DNA from: Streptomyces sp. DSM 110735
GTDB lineage: Bacteria > Actinomycetota > Actinomycetes > Streptomycetales > Streptomycetaceae
Length of the DNA stretch: 64,000 bases
Direction: 5' to 3'
Assembly (NCBI RefSeq): GCF_016482685.1
Contig: NZ_JACYHF010000011.1
Coordinates: forward strand, 124,001 to 188,000
Part shown: one piece after another, positions 16,025 to 24,646 of the stretch
Position numbering within the stretch: the stretch's first letter is position 1
How the letters are laid out: the number at the start of each line of letters is the position of its first letter
Translations under genes and position numbers: made by a program
Notes under the pieces: model-generated
Seen by the model: only the letters and a program-made list of their open reading frames with translations
What the model was told of the DNA's origin: nothing
Databases searched by the model: none

Positions 16025-17476
16025 ATGACCCCGCGCACGAACGAGACGACCTCCGGCGGAACGACCGGGGAGACGCCGGGAAGCATTCCGTCGGCGGAAC
16101 CCTCCCCCGCAGCGCAGGACACCCCCGCTCGCCCCACCGAAACACCCCGCCGCGGTCGGCGTCTCGCCCAGCGCGCCGGGATCGCCGTGCTGCTGGCCGT
16201 CGCCGTCACCGGCGGGGCCGTCGCGGTCGACGCGGCGCGGGACAAGGCGCCGGTGACCGCCGTGGCCGTGTCGGCGGCGGTTGATCCGGGGGCGCTGGCG
16301 AGCGGCGATCCGGATGCGGCGATCGCCGCGTTGCAGGCGCATCTCAAGGCGCAGCCCAGGGATTCCGACGGGTGGGCGACGCTGGGGCTCGCGTATGTGG
16401 AACAGGCGCGGACCAAGGGGGACCCGGCGCGATATCCGCAGGCGCAGGCGGCGTTGAAGCGGTCCCTCACGCTGTCCCCGCACAGTGATCAGGCGCTGGC
16501 CGGGCAGGCGGCGCTCGCCGCGGCACGGCACGACTTCAAGGGCGCGCTGACGAAAGCCGACCGGGCGCTGACGCAAAACCCGTACAGCGAACGGGCGTTG
16601 TCGTCCCGTATCGACGCGCTGGTCGAACTCGGCCGGTACGACGAGGCGTCCCGCGCCGCCGACACCGCCGACGCCCGCAAGCCGGGGGTGCCGGTGTTCA
16701 CGCGGTACGCCTACGTCCGTGAGCTGCGCGGCGACGTACCGGCGGCACGGCGCGTCCTTGAGCAGGCGCTCGGGGCGGCCACGTCGAAGGGCGACATCGC
16801 GTACGTCGCCGCGCAGCTCGGTCAACTCGCCTGGAACCAGGGCGACTACAAGTCCGCCCTCACCTACTACGCCCGCGCCCTCGCCGCCGACGAGAACTAC
16901 CTCCCCGCGCTGGAGGGCCGCGCCCGCGCGCAGGCGGCGAGCGGGGACCGGGCCGGGGCGCTCAAGGGCATGGAGACGGTGGTCTCGCGCTACCCGCTGC
17001 CCGCCCCGCTGGTCGAACTCGGCGAGCTGTACGAGGCGCGCGGCGCGACCGGTGACCGCGAACGCGCCCACGAACAGTACGCGTTGGTCGAGGCGTGGAT
17101 ACGGATCGCCCGCGCCAACGGCGTCGACGCCGACCTGGACACCGCGCTTGCCGCCGCCGACCACGGCGACAAGAAAGCCGCCCTGCACGCGGCTCGCGCC
17201 GAGTGGTCCCGCCGCCACACCGTGCACACGGCGGACGCGCTGGCCTGGGCGCTGCACGTCAACGGCCACGACCGCGAGGCGCTGCCGTACGCCCGCCGCG
17301 CCACGGCCACCGGCTACCGCAACGCCCTCTTCCGCTACCACCGCGGCATGATCGAGCTGGCCACCGGACACCGGAGCGACGGCCGCGCCTCACTGAAGTC
17401 CGCGCTCAAGCTCAACCCCGGCTTCTCCCCGCTCGGCGCCGCGACCGCCCGCAAGGCGCTGGAGGACACCAAGTGA
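16025..17476 (+). CDS. Membrane-anchored TPR protein
   Basis: 483 residues from ATG 16025 (GGAGAGGG upstream). A Pro/Thr-rich N-terminus precedes one membrane helix (AGIAVLLAVAVTGGAVAVDA); the rest is helical with tetratricopeptide repeats, for example DSDGWATLGLAYVEQARTKG, GDYKSALTYYARALAADENY and ALFRYHRGMIELATGHRSDG. TPR domains mediate protein-protein contacts; the domain is predicted to be extracytoplasmic. Its stop overlaps the NicO gene start (GTGA), so the two are translationally coupled. It may link the DUF4331 protein and the exporter in one envelope complex, which is inference. Confidence 0.88.
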   Translation: MTPRTNETTSGGTTGETPGSIPSAEPSPAAQDTPARPTETPRRGRRLAQRAGIAVLLAVAVTGGAVAVDAARDKAPVTAVAVSAAVDPGALASGDPDAAIAALQAHLKAQPRDSDGWATLGLAYVEQARTKGDPARYPQAQAALKRSLTLSPHSDQALAGQAALAAARHDFKGALTKADRALTQNPYSERALSSRIDALVELGRYDEASRAADTADARKPGVPVFTRYAYVRELRGDVPAARRVLEQALGAATSKGDIAYVAAQLGQLAWNQGDYKSALTYYARALAADENYLPALEGRARAQAASGDRAGALKGMETVVSRYPLPAPLVELGELYEARGATGDRERAHEQYALVEAWIRIARANGVDADLDTALAAADHGDKKAALHAARAEWSRRHTVHTADALAWALHVNGHDREALPYARRATATGYRNALFRYHRGMIELATGHRSDGRASLKSALKLNPGFSPLGAATARKALEDTK

Positions 17477-19230
17477 CGTCACTCCGGCGCTCGTTGACGC
17501 TCGCCGCCGCCGTCCTCACCGGCGCCGGCGCCCTCGCGCTCGGCCCGGCGACGGCGGCGAGCGCGCACCCGCTCGGCAACTTCACCGTCAACCACTACGA
17601 CGGTCTCGTGGCCGCGCCCGGGGAGCTGCGCGTCGCGCACGTCGAGGACCTGGCGGAGATTCCGGCGACCCAGGCCAAGCCCGACCTCGAACGGCTCGGC
17701 AGGGCGGAGTGGGCCAAGCGGCGCTGTGCGGCGGCGGCGCGGGGCAGCAGGCTCACCGTCGAGGGGCGCCCCGTCGCGCTCACCGTCACCTCGGCCACCG
17801 CACGGCTGCGACCCGGACAGGCGGGCCTTCAGACCCTGCGCGTCGAGTGCGCGGAGCGGGCTCCGCTGCCCAAGGGCGCGACGCTGACCGTCGGCTTCCA
17901 CAGCGCGGGGGTCTCCTCCGGTCCCGGCTGGCGGGAGATCACCGCGCGGGGCGACCGGATGACGCTGACCCGCTCCGACGTGCCGGAGAAGTCGGTCTCC
18001 CGCGAACTCACCAAGTACCCCGCCCAGTTGCTGTCCTCCCCCGCCGACACCTCCACCGCCCGGCTGGGGGTGCGCCCCGGCGGACCGGCTCTGTCGGCGG
18101 AACGCGACGCGCCCGCCGCCTCCGTGCTGCCGCGCGGCGCCGACCGCTGGACCCAGGCCCTGAACGACCTGGTCGCCCGGCATCACCTCACGGCCGGTTT
18201 CGCCGCGCTGGCGCTGCTCATCGCCGTCGTGCTCGGCGCGATGCACGCGCTCGCCCCCGGACACGGCAAGACGATGATGGCCGCGGCCGCCGCCGCGCGG
18301 GGCGGTCGCGCCCGGATGCGGGACGTGCTCCCCCTCGCCGCCTCGGTGACCGTCACCCACACCCTCGGCGTGGTCGGACTCGGCGTCCTGGTCACGGCGG
18401 GCTCCGCCGCCGCCCCCTCCGTGATCGCCTGGCTGGGCGTGGCGAGCGGCGCGCTCGTGCTCGTGGCGGGGGCGACACTGGTACGGAGGGCGTGGCGGGG
18501 GCGACAGCTCGCGGGGCACGGGCAGGAACACGCGCACGGGCACGAGCACGGCCACGACCATGGGCACGAGCACCACCACGACCACGGTCACGAGCATCCG
18601 CACCCCCACCCTCACGCCGACGAGCACGAGCACGAGCACGCGGAGTCCCGGCCCTTGGCCCTGGTGGGCGCGGGGCACGAACACACCCGAGCCGAGCATC
18701 ATGTGCACGAGCACCATGTGCATGAACACCACGTGCACGAGCACCATGTGGGCGGAACACACGTGGACGGAACACACGTGGACGACACCCCCGCGCACGA
18801 CCACACACACGACCACCCCCACCCCGACACCCCCCACCCCCTCGTCCACACCCACAACGGCCACACCCACTCCCACCCCACCGCCCCCACCCTCCGCGGC
18901 ACGATCCTGCTCGGCTTCGCCGGTGGTCTCGTCCCCAGCCCCTCCGCGGTCGTCGTGCTGGTCGGCGCGGCGGCACTCGGCCACGCCTGGTTCGGGCTGC
19001 TCCTGGTCGTCGCGTACGGCGCCGGGCTCGCGCTGACGCTGACGGCGGCGGGCTTCGCCGTCGTCCGGCTCGGCTCACGGGTGAACCGGGTCCTCGACCG
19101 TCACCCCCGCCGCACCGCGCACCCCCTGACCGCCCTGGTCCGCCGCTCCCTCCCGCTCGCCTCCGCCCTCACCGTCGTCGCCCTCGGCGCCGGATTGATG
19201 CTCAAGGGGGTCGCAACAGCCTTGGGCTGA
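17473..19230 (+). CDS. NicO/RcnA/HupE-type nickel-cobalt transporter with His-rich loop
   Basis: 585 residues from GTG 17473. A signal peptide (LTLAAAVLTGAGALALGPAT) is followed by an extracytoplasmic domain starting HPLGNFTVNHYDGL, as in HupE/UreJ-like proteins. The membrane part has GAMHALAPGHGKTMMAA, the HxxxPGHGK signature of NicO-type transporters, and a second motif GFAGGLVPSPSAVVVL in which the usual PCP is PSP. Between them lies a roughly 130-residue loop very rich in His, Asp and Glu, expected to bind Ni, Co or Zn. Direction cannot be proven; RcnA relatives export. It is last in the DUF4331-TPR-NicO set and coupled to the TPR gene. Confidence 0.9.
   Translation: MTSLRRSLTLAAAVLTGAGALALGPATAASAHPLGNFTVNHYDGLVAAPGELRVAHVEDLAEIPATQAKPDLERLGRAEWAKRRCAAAARGSRLTVEGRPVALTVTSATARLRPGQAGLQTLRVECAERAPLPKGATLTVGFHSAGVSSGPGWREITARGDRMTLTRSDVPEKSVSRELTKYPAQLLSSPADTSTARLGVRPGGPALSAERDAPAASVLPRGADRWTQALNDLVARHHLTAGFAALALLIAVVLGAMHALAPGHGKTMMAAAAAARGGRARMRDVLPLAASVTVTHTLGVVGLGVLVTAGSAAAPSVIAWLGVASGALVLVAGATLVRRAWRGRQLAGHGQEHAHGHEHGHDHGHEHHHDHGHEHPHPHPHADEHEHEHAESRPLALVGAGHEHTRAEHHVHEHHVHEHHVHEHHVGGTHVDGTHVDDTPAHDHTHDHPHPDTPHPLVHTHNGHTHSHPTAPTLRGTILLGFAGGLVPSPSAVVVLVGAAALGHAWFGLLLVVAYGAGLALTLTAAGFAVVRLGSRVNRVLDRHPRRTAHPLTALVRRSLPLASALTVVALGAGLMLKGVATALG
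18520..18885 (+). repeat. Short tandem repeats encoding a His-rich metal-binding loop
   Basis: Within the NicO gene, 15-bp units encode repeated HVHEH (about 18699-18750) and are followed by two copies of GGAACACACGTGGAC encoding GTHVD (about 18754-18783). Flanking DNA repeats HEH, HGH and HPH codons. Slippage would change loop length and probably metal-binding capacity. Confidence 0.85.
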
Positions 19231-19257
19231 GCTACTTTTGGGGAGGAATCACGCGAG

Positions 19258-20853
19258 ATGCCGTGGGGGTCGCCCGTGTCAGAGGAACCCGGACGCGACC
19301 GCTTGATCGCGGGCCGCTACCGACTGCTGTCCCCGCTGGGCCAGGGCGGCATGGGCACGGTGTGGCGCGCCCGTGACGAGGTGCTGCACCGTGACGTGGC
19401 CGTCAAGGAGGTGCGGGCGCCCGCGGGTCTGCCCGCCTCCGACGTGGAGCGGATGTACGCCAGGCTGGAGCGTGAGGCGTGGGCGGCGGCCCGTATCTCG
19501 CACCGCAACGTGGTCACGGTGTACGACGTGGCGATGGAGGGCGGTCGCCCCTGGATCGTCATGGAGCTGGTGCGCGGTCGCTCGCTCGCGGACGCGCTGG
19601 AGGCGGACGGACCACTGCCGCCGGACCGCGCGGCACGGATCGGCGCCGAGGTGCTGGCCGCGCTGCGCGCCGCGCACGTCGCCGGGGTGCTGCACCGGGA
19701 CGTGAAGCCGGCGAACGTGCTGCTCGCCGAGGACGGGCGCGTGGTGCTGACCGACTTCGGCATCGCCACGGTCGAGGGCAGCTCGGCCATCACCATGACC
19801 GGCGAGGTCATCGGCTCGCCCGAATTCCTGCCGCCGGAGCGGGCGTTGGGACGTACGCCGGGTCCGGAGTCGGACCTGTGGTCGCTGGGCGTGCTGCTGT
19901 ACGCCGCTGTCGAGGGCGGCTCGCCGTTCCGCCGGGACACCCCGCTGAACACCCTGCGCTCGGTGGTCGAGGACGAGTTGCCGGAGCCGCGCCGTGCCGG
20001 TCCGCTCGCGCCCGTCGTCCAGGGACTGTTGCGCAAGGACCCCACAGAGCGCCTGGCCGCCGACCGCGCCGAGCAGGATCTGCGCCTCGTCGCGGCGGGC
20101 GGCACGCCCCGTACGGACACGGCGCACGTCTCGCCGTACGCCACCACCGCTTGGACTCCCCGACCTCCGTCCCCCACCCCGCCGCTGCCCGTCCCCACCC
20201 CGCTCCCGGAGGATCCCCGGCAGCCCGCGACGACGAGCCGAGGCGCCCGGGTCGCCCTGATCGCGGGTGTCCTCGCGCTGGTCCTGGCGGTGACGGGTCT
20301 GACGTACGCCCTGCTCAACCGCGACAACGGGGACCAGGGCGACGAGGGCAAGTCCGGCACAAGCCCGACCGCCGCCACCACCACCCGCTCCCCCACCCGG
20401 AACACGAAGACCGCCGCGCCACCTCCCGCCCACTCCAGCGGCGCGGCGAGCACCACACCCGCCCAGTCCGTGCACGTCACTGTGGTGGGGGAACACACGG
20501 AGTACGACGACACCTGCCCGCCCCCGACCGACGACGCCCCCGCGTTCACGGCGACGTTCACGGTGGGGAAGCTGCCCGCGGAGGTGGAGTACCGCTGGAA
20601 GCTCAGGCACGGCTCGCTGCCGGACGACGGCTGGCGGACGCTGTCGTTCCCGGAGGGCGGGGAGCGGACCAAGCGGGTGCGGGTGACCGTGACGACCTGG
20701 TCGGACAGCGGGACGATCGAGAACGCGATCGGCGTGGAGGTGCGCTCGCCGGTGAAGACGGAGTCGGACCAGGTGCCGTTCTCGGTGACGTGCCGGAAGA
20801 CGACGGAGACCCCGTCGGACGGGGCCTCCGCTTCGGCCTCTTATTCACCCTGA
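19258..20853 (+). CDS. Eukaryote-type Ser/Thr protein kinase with one membrane helix
   Basis: 531 residues. The Hanks-type kinase domain spans about residues 20-285: glycine loop GQGGMG (28-33), lysine K50, catalytic HRDVKPANVLL (H146, D148) and DFG at 166. Next come a Pro-rich linker, a membrane helix at about 332-353 (VALIAGVLALVLAVTGLTYA), a Thr/Ser/Pro-rich segment and an extracellular domain of about 120 residues that is not PASTA and that I do not recognise. ATG 19258 follows GGGAGG; GTG 19276 is an alternative. It faces the SGNH lipase gene with 13 bp between stops. Likely an envelope signal sensor. Confidence 0.92.
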   Translation: MPWGSPVSEEPGRDRLIAGRYRLLSPLGQGGMGTVWRARDEVLHRDVAVKEVRAPAGLPASDVERMYARLEREAWAAARISHRNVVTVYDVAMEGGRPWIVMELVRGRSLADALEADGPLPPDRAARIGAEVLAALRAAHVAGVLHRDVKPANVLLAEDGRVVLTDFGIATVEGSSAITMTGEVIGSPEFLPPERALGRTPGPESDLWSLGVLLYAAVEGGSPFRRDTPLNTLRSVVEDELPEPRRAGPLAPVVQGLLRKDPTERLAADRAEQDLRLVAAGGTPRTDTAHVSPYATTAWTPRPPSPTPPLPVPTPLPEDPRQPATTSRGARVALIAGVLALVLAVTGLTYALLNRDNGDQGDEGKSGTSPTAATTTRSPTRNTKTAAPPPAHSSGAASTTPAQSVHVTVVGEHTEYDDTCPPPTDDAPAFTATFTVGKLPAEVEYRWKLRHGSLPDDGWRTLSFPEGGERTKRVRVTVTTWSDSGTIENAIGVEVRSPVKTESDQVPFSVTCRKTTETPSDGASASASYSP

Positions 20854-20866
20854 CGGGTGACTCGGG

Positions 20867-21661
20867 TCAGGCCGCGCTGTTCAGGACGGGAAGGTAGCCG
20901 CCGGACTGCCCGGCTGCCGTGGGGTGGTAGGACTCGCCGATGTCGAGCCAGTCGACGCTGTGCAGCCAGGAGTCGCCGGAGCAGATCTCGTGGCCGGAGA
21001 ACGTGTTGCGGACGTCGCCGAAGACGAACCCGTGGGCCTGGGCGCGCTTCTGGATGGCGCTGTCGATGTAGTCGGAGGCGGCGTTTATGGCGGTCCGCTT
21101 GGTCTCGGAGAGGCCGAGGCAGCTCTGCCCGAGGAGGTAGAAGCGGGGGTAGCCGATGACGACGACCCGGGCGGACGGGGCGCGGGCGCTGATCTGGTTG
21201 TAGACGGCGTCGAGCTTGCCGGGGAGCGTGGAGTCGATGTACGCCCGCGCGGTGTTGATGCGGGACAGGCAGGTGCTGTCGGACTGGATGACGCAGGTGG
21301 TCATGACGTCGGCGAAGCCGGCGTCGTTGCCGCCGATGGTGATGGACACCAGTCCGGTCGAGGAGTTGAGCGAGCCGAGCTGGTTGGCGAGCACATCGTC
21401 GGTGCGCGCGCCCGAGCAGGCGTTGAAGGCGAACGAGGACGGGCTGTGCGCGGCGTTCCAGAGGTAGGGGTACGCCTTGGTGCTGCGGTCGCAGTCACCG
21501 CTGGAGCTGATGTAGCTGCCCGAGCCGACTCCGGAGGAGTAGGAGTCGCCGAGCGCCACATAGCCGCCACCGGCTGCCTGGGCCTGTCCGGCTCCGGCCA
21601 TCCCGAGGCCGGTGGCGAGGAGGAGTGAAGTCACGTATGCCGCAAGTCGGGTACGTCTCAT
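20867..21661 (-). CDS. Secreted SGNH/GDSL lipase-esterase
   Basis: 264 residues. A signal peptide (YVTSLLLATGLGMAGAGQAQ) ends about A30. Block I is ALGDSYSSGVG with the nucleophile S40, the oxyanion residues lie in block III (ITIGGNDAG), and the catalytic Asp-His are in DIGESYHPTAAGQ. Several cysteines suggest disulphides. It resembles the characterised Streptomyces extracellular SGNH lipases (the S. coelicolor SCO1725 and S. rimosus type). GGGAGG lies six bases before ATG 21661. The enzyme hydrolyses acyl esters outside the cell. Confidence 0.94.
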   Translation of the reverse strand: MRRTRLAAYVTSLLLATGLGMAGAGQAQAAGGGYVALGDSYSSGVGSGSYISSSGDCDRSTKAYPYLWNAAHSPSSFAFNACSGARTDDVLANQLGSLNSSTGLVSITIGGNDAGFADVMTTCVIQSDSTCLSRINTARAYIDSTLPGKLDAVYNQISARAPSARVVVIGYPRFYLLGQSCLGLSETKRTAINAASDYIDSAIQKRAQAHGFVFGDVRNTFSGHEICSGDSWLHSVDWLDIGESYHPTAAGQSGGYLPVLNSAA

Positions 21662-21976
21662 GGAACCTCCCTTTAGCAGGATCTCTGCCGCAACTGTGGT
21701 ACCGGCTACGCGCGTTGATCGGAAGTGTTCATGCCAAAACTATTTGGCTCTCAACTATCTCTCGACAGGATCGCCCCAGGAACTTCACGGACCCACATAT
21801 TGCGCAGGCTTTACAGACGTGTTGACGGCAGATCACAAGAGCGCCTTGAGCACGGCATTCACACCGTTCACACCATTAACGGGAACGCCCGTACGAAACA
21901 GGCCGTCTTGACGGCCCGCGCACGACTGGGACACATTGAAGCCCGGCATCCGGCGCGTCGGGGGGCAAGTCGGCCC
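21662..21976. promoter_or_regulatory. AT-richer divergent region between the lipase and a membrane protein gene
   Basis: 315 bp that by eye is near 50% GC, far below its surroundings, with no plausible gene. It must hold the lipase promoter and probably that of the next gene. At 21901-21916 there is a near-perfect palindrome, GGCCGTC-TT-GACGGCC, 61 bp before the membrane protein start, which may be an operator. Confidence 0.5.
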
Positions 21977-22363
21977 ATGCGGTCAATTTCTGTCAAGTCA
22001 TCATCGGGCAACACGAGTTCACTGCTCGCGGGCGCCGCGACGGCCGTCGCCGGATGCGGCGCGCTGCTCGCGCTCGCGGACGCGCACACGCCGTTGCGCG
22101 GTCCGTCGACCCTGTTCTTCCTGCTGGCGGCGCCGACCGCGGCGATCTGGCTCGCCCTGCGCGGGCTCGACACCTACGGCCGACTCGTCGTCGCGCTCGC
22201 GGGGGCGATCGTCCTCGACATGCTCGTGGCGCAGGCCATGCTCGCCGTGCACCGCTGGTCGGTGCGGGGCGGGATCGTAGCCGTGACCGGTCTGAGTCTG
22301 CTGCTCTTTCTGGTCATCTTCCGCCGTATGAAGGCGAGTTCGGGAAAACGGCTGCCGGAATGA
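21977..22363 (+). CDS. Small multi-pass membrane protein
   Basis: 128 residues from ATG 21977. It has about four hydrophobic helices (LLAGAATAVAGCGALLALAD; TLFFLLAAPTAAIWLALRGL; LVVALAGAIVLDMLVAQAML; IVAVTGLSLLLFLVIF) and a basic C-terminal tail. I recognise no family. Small proteins of this kind are common at the head of polysaccharide clusters, and the downstream genes run in the same direction after 391 bp. A role there is only suggested by position. An upstream extension of the same open frame is AT-rich and unlikely to be coding. Confidence 0.65.
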   Translation: MRSISVKSSSGNTSSLLAGAATAVAGCGALLALADAHTPLRGPSTLFFLLAAPTAAIWLALRGLDTYGRLVVALAGAIVLDMLVAQAMLAVHRWSVRGGIVAVTGLSLLLFLVIFRRMKASSGKRLPE

Positions 22364-22754
22364 GGAACATGGGCCAAGGTTGTGTAACGGACAGACCAAC
22401 AAAAAGGTGAGGCCGCGTCCAGACCTTGCCATTCAGGTTCAATCGTCAATACCGTCGTACATCTCACCCGCATCGGTCCGTCGCACTCGGTTCAGGGGAG
22501 GGCTCAGGACCGGCGACATTCCGAGGCGGGGCGCGGTAGGGGGGTGCCGTGTCCGGTGACCGCATCAGGTGACCGGGCCGGGCCGCGCGACCGGCTGCCC
22601 GCACGTAGGCAGCCCGGCAGCTTTGCCAGCTCGTCCACGGACACGGAAGACCACTTCGCCGTGCCCCGCGGGTGAGTACCCCCCTTTCGAACCGGACACA
22701 GAGCCGGGCCGCCCAGGGGCGGGCGGTCCACCGGACGAGAGGGATCACACCGTC
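22364..22754. other. 391-bp intergenic region before the glycosyltransferase operon
   Basis: No gene seen. It probably holds the promoter of the polysaccharide operon. A stretch near 22600-22640 has local inverted repeats (GGCAGCCCGGC and GCTTTGCCAGC), but no clear terminator or riboswitch. Confidence 0.4.
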
Positions 22755-23573
22755 ATGAGTTCCGTTCTGCCCATGTCCAGTCCGGGCCCCGAGCCCGTGG
22801 TCGCGGGCTCCTATCGGCCCATCTCCTCGCATCTGGCGATCACTCCGCCGGTCAGCGTGGTGATTCCCGCCATGAACGAGGCGGAGAACCTGCCGTACGT
22901 CTTCAAGACCCTTCCGGACTGGATCCACGAAGTGGTCCTGGTCGACGGCAATTCCACCGACGACACCGTGGAGGTGGCGCGTTCGCTGTGGCCCGGCGTG
23001 AAGGTCGTCGGGCAGCGCGGCAAGGGCAAGGGGGACGCCCTGATCAGCGGCTTCGAAGCCTGCTCCGGCGACATCATCGTGATGGTCGACGCGGACGGCT
23101 CGGCCGACGGCAACGAGATCGTGTCGTACGTCTCCGCGCTGGTCTCCGGCGCGGACTTCGCCAAGGGATCGCGGTTCGCCAACGGCGGCGGTACCGATGA
23201 CATGACCCTGATCCGCCGGCTCGGCAACTGGGCGCTGTGCACGGTCGTCAACCGCAAGTTCGGCGCCCGCTACACCGACCTGTGCTACGGCTACAACGCC
23301 TTCTGGCGGCACTGCCTGGACAAGATCGACCTCGACTGCACCGGCTTCGAGGTCGAGACCCTGATGAACATCAGAGTCGTCAAGGCGGGGCTGCGCGTGC
23401 AGGAGATCCCGAGCCACGAGTACCTGCGCATCCACGGCGCCAGCAATCTGCGGGCGGTGCGCGACGGGCTGCGGGTGCTGCGGGTCATCCTCCAGGAGCG
23501 GTCCAACCGCCGTGCCCTGCGCCGCGAGCGGCGGGCAGCGCTGGCGAACACGCTCCGGGGAGAGGTGTCTTGA
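22755..23573 (+). CDS. GT2 glycosyltransferase, dolichol-phosphate-mannose-synthase-like
   Basis: 272 residues from ATG 22755 (GAGAGGG upstream). The GT-A fold is clear: VSVVIPAMNEAENLPYVF at the start, VVLVDGNSTDDT, then the metal-binding DxD in MVDADGSADG and the DPM1-like LCYGYNAFWR and CTGFEVETLMNIR segments. There are no C-terminal membrane helices. It probably moves a sugar from a nucleotide donor to a polyprenyl phosphate or growing glycan at the cytoplasmic face. First gene of an operon overlapping the next by TTGA. Confidence 0.92.
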   Translation: MSSVLPMSSPGPEPVVAGSYRPISSHLAITPPVSVVIPAMNEAENLPYVFKTLPDWIHEVVLVDGNSTDDTVEVARSLWPGVKVVGQRGKGKGDALISGFEACSGDIIVMVDADGSADGNEIVSYVSALVSGADFAKGSRFANGGGTDDMTLIRRLGNWALCTVVNRKFGARYTDLCYGYNAFWRHCLDKIDLDCTGFEVETLMNIRVVKAGLRVQEIPSHEYLRIHGASNLRAVRDGLRVLRVILQERSNRRALRRERRAALANTLRGEVS

Positions 23574-24646
23574 GAGATCCCGGCATCTCCGTCGTGATCT
23601 GTGTGTACACCGAGGACCGCTGGGAGGACATCCTCGCGGCGGTCTCCTCGGTGCGCACCCAGTCGTACCCGGCGCTGGAGACCCTCCTCGTCGTGGACCA
23701 CAACCCGGCGCTCCTCGAGCGGCTGGCGCGGGAGTTCAAGGACGACTCGGCCGAGGGCACGGACACGTCCGCCACGGGGGAGGCCCTCGGCACCGGTCCC
23801 GGTCCCGGTCCCGTCCGGGTGCTCGCCAACGCCGGTCCGCGCGGTCTGTCCTCCGGCCGCAACACCGGCATCGCCGCCTCGCACGGCGAGGTCATCGCCT
23901 TCCTGGACGACGACGCCGTGGCCGAACGGCACTGGCTGCGCCACTTCGCGGAGGGGTACGCCGACCCGCGCGTCCTTGCGGTCGGCGGCCGTACGGTCCC
24001 GGTGTGGGCGTCCGGACGGCGCCCCGACTGGTTCCCCGAGGAGTTCGACTGGGTCGTCGGCTGCAGTTACCGGGGTCTGGCGCCCGGCCGGGTCCGGGTG
24101 CGCAACGTCCTCGGCGGCAACGCCTCCTTCCGGCGCACGGCGTTCGAGGCGGCGGGCGGCTTCGCCACCGGCATCGGACGGGACGGCGACCGCCGCCCGC
24201 TGGGCTGCGAGGAGACGGAACTGTGCATCCGCCTCACCCGCGCCCGCCCGGACGCCGTGCTGCTCGTCGACGACCGCGCGGTGATCCACCACCGGGTGCC
24301 GAAGGCACGCGAGCGCTTCGCCTACTTCCGCACCCGCACCTACGCGGAGGGTCTGTCGAAGGCGCTGGTGGCCCGCAGTGTCGGTGCCGCCAAGGGACTG
24401 GAGTCCGAACGCCGGTACACGACACGGGTGTTGCCCGCCGGGGTGGTGCGCGGTCTGCGCGACACGCTGCTCGGCAGACCGGGCGGCGCGGGTCGCGCGG
24501 GCGCGATCGTCGCGGGGGTGCTCACGGCGGCGGGCGGCTACGCGATCGGCAGCGCACGCGCCCGGCGGGGCGCCCCCGCGTTCTCCGTGGCGCCGATCGG
24601 GGCAGGGATGACGGCGGCGCCGGAGGCGAAGGGAGCGCAGGGATGA
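23570..24646 (+). CDS. GT2 glycosyltransferase
   Basis: 358 residues. The TTG start at 23570 overlaps the previous stop (TTGA) and has GGGGAGAGG upstream. The catalytic domain begins ISVVICVYTEDRWEDILAAV, has the glycine-rich donor segment ARGLSSGRNTGIA-type (here GPRGLSSGRNTGIAASHGEV), the metal motif FLDDDAVAE and the acceptor-side motif NVLGGNASFRR with CEETELCIRL. A C-terminal hydrophobic stretch (GAIVAGVLTAAGGYAIGSA) may be a membrane contact. Second transferase of the surface-polysaccharide operon. Confidence 0.9.
   Translation: MRDPGISVVICVYTEDRWEDILAAVSSVRTQSYPALETLLVVDHNPALLERLAREFKDDSAEGTDTSATGEALGTGPGPGPVRVLANAGPRGLSSGRNTGIAASHGEVIAFLDDDAVAERHWLRHFAEGYADPRVLAVGGRTVPVWASGRRPDWFPEEFDWVVGCSYRGLAPGRVRVRNVLGGNASFRRTAFEAAGGFATGIGRDGDRRPLGCEETELCIRLTRARPDAVLLVDDRAVIHHRVPKARERFAYFRTRTYAEGLSKALVARSVGAAKGLESERRYTTRVLPAGVVRGLRDTLLGRPGGAGRAGAIVAGVLTAAGGYAIGSARARRGAPAFSVAPIGAGMTAAPEAKGAQG

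Noticed and set aside
20845..20860. Short hairpin TCACCC/GGGTGA between the kinase and lipase stops
   Set aside because: Only 6 bp with a 4-nt loop and partly inside the kinase stop region; too weak to call a terminator.
21725..21976. N-terminal extension of the small membrane protein up to base 21725
   Set aside because: The added sequence is AT-rich and basic without coding character; ATG 21977 is a better start.
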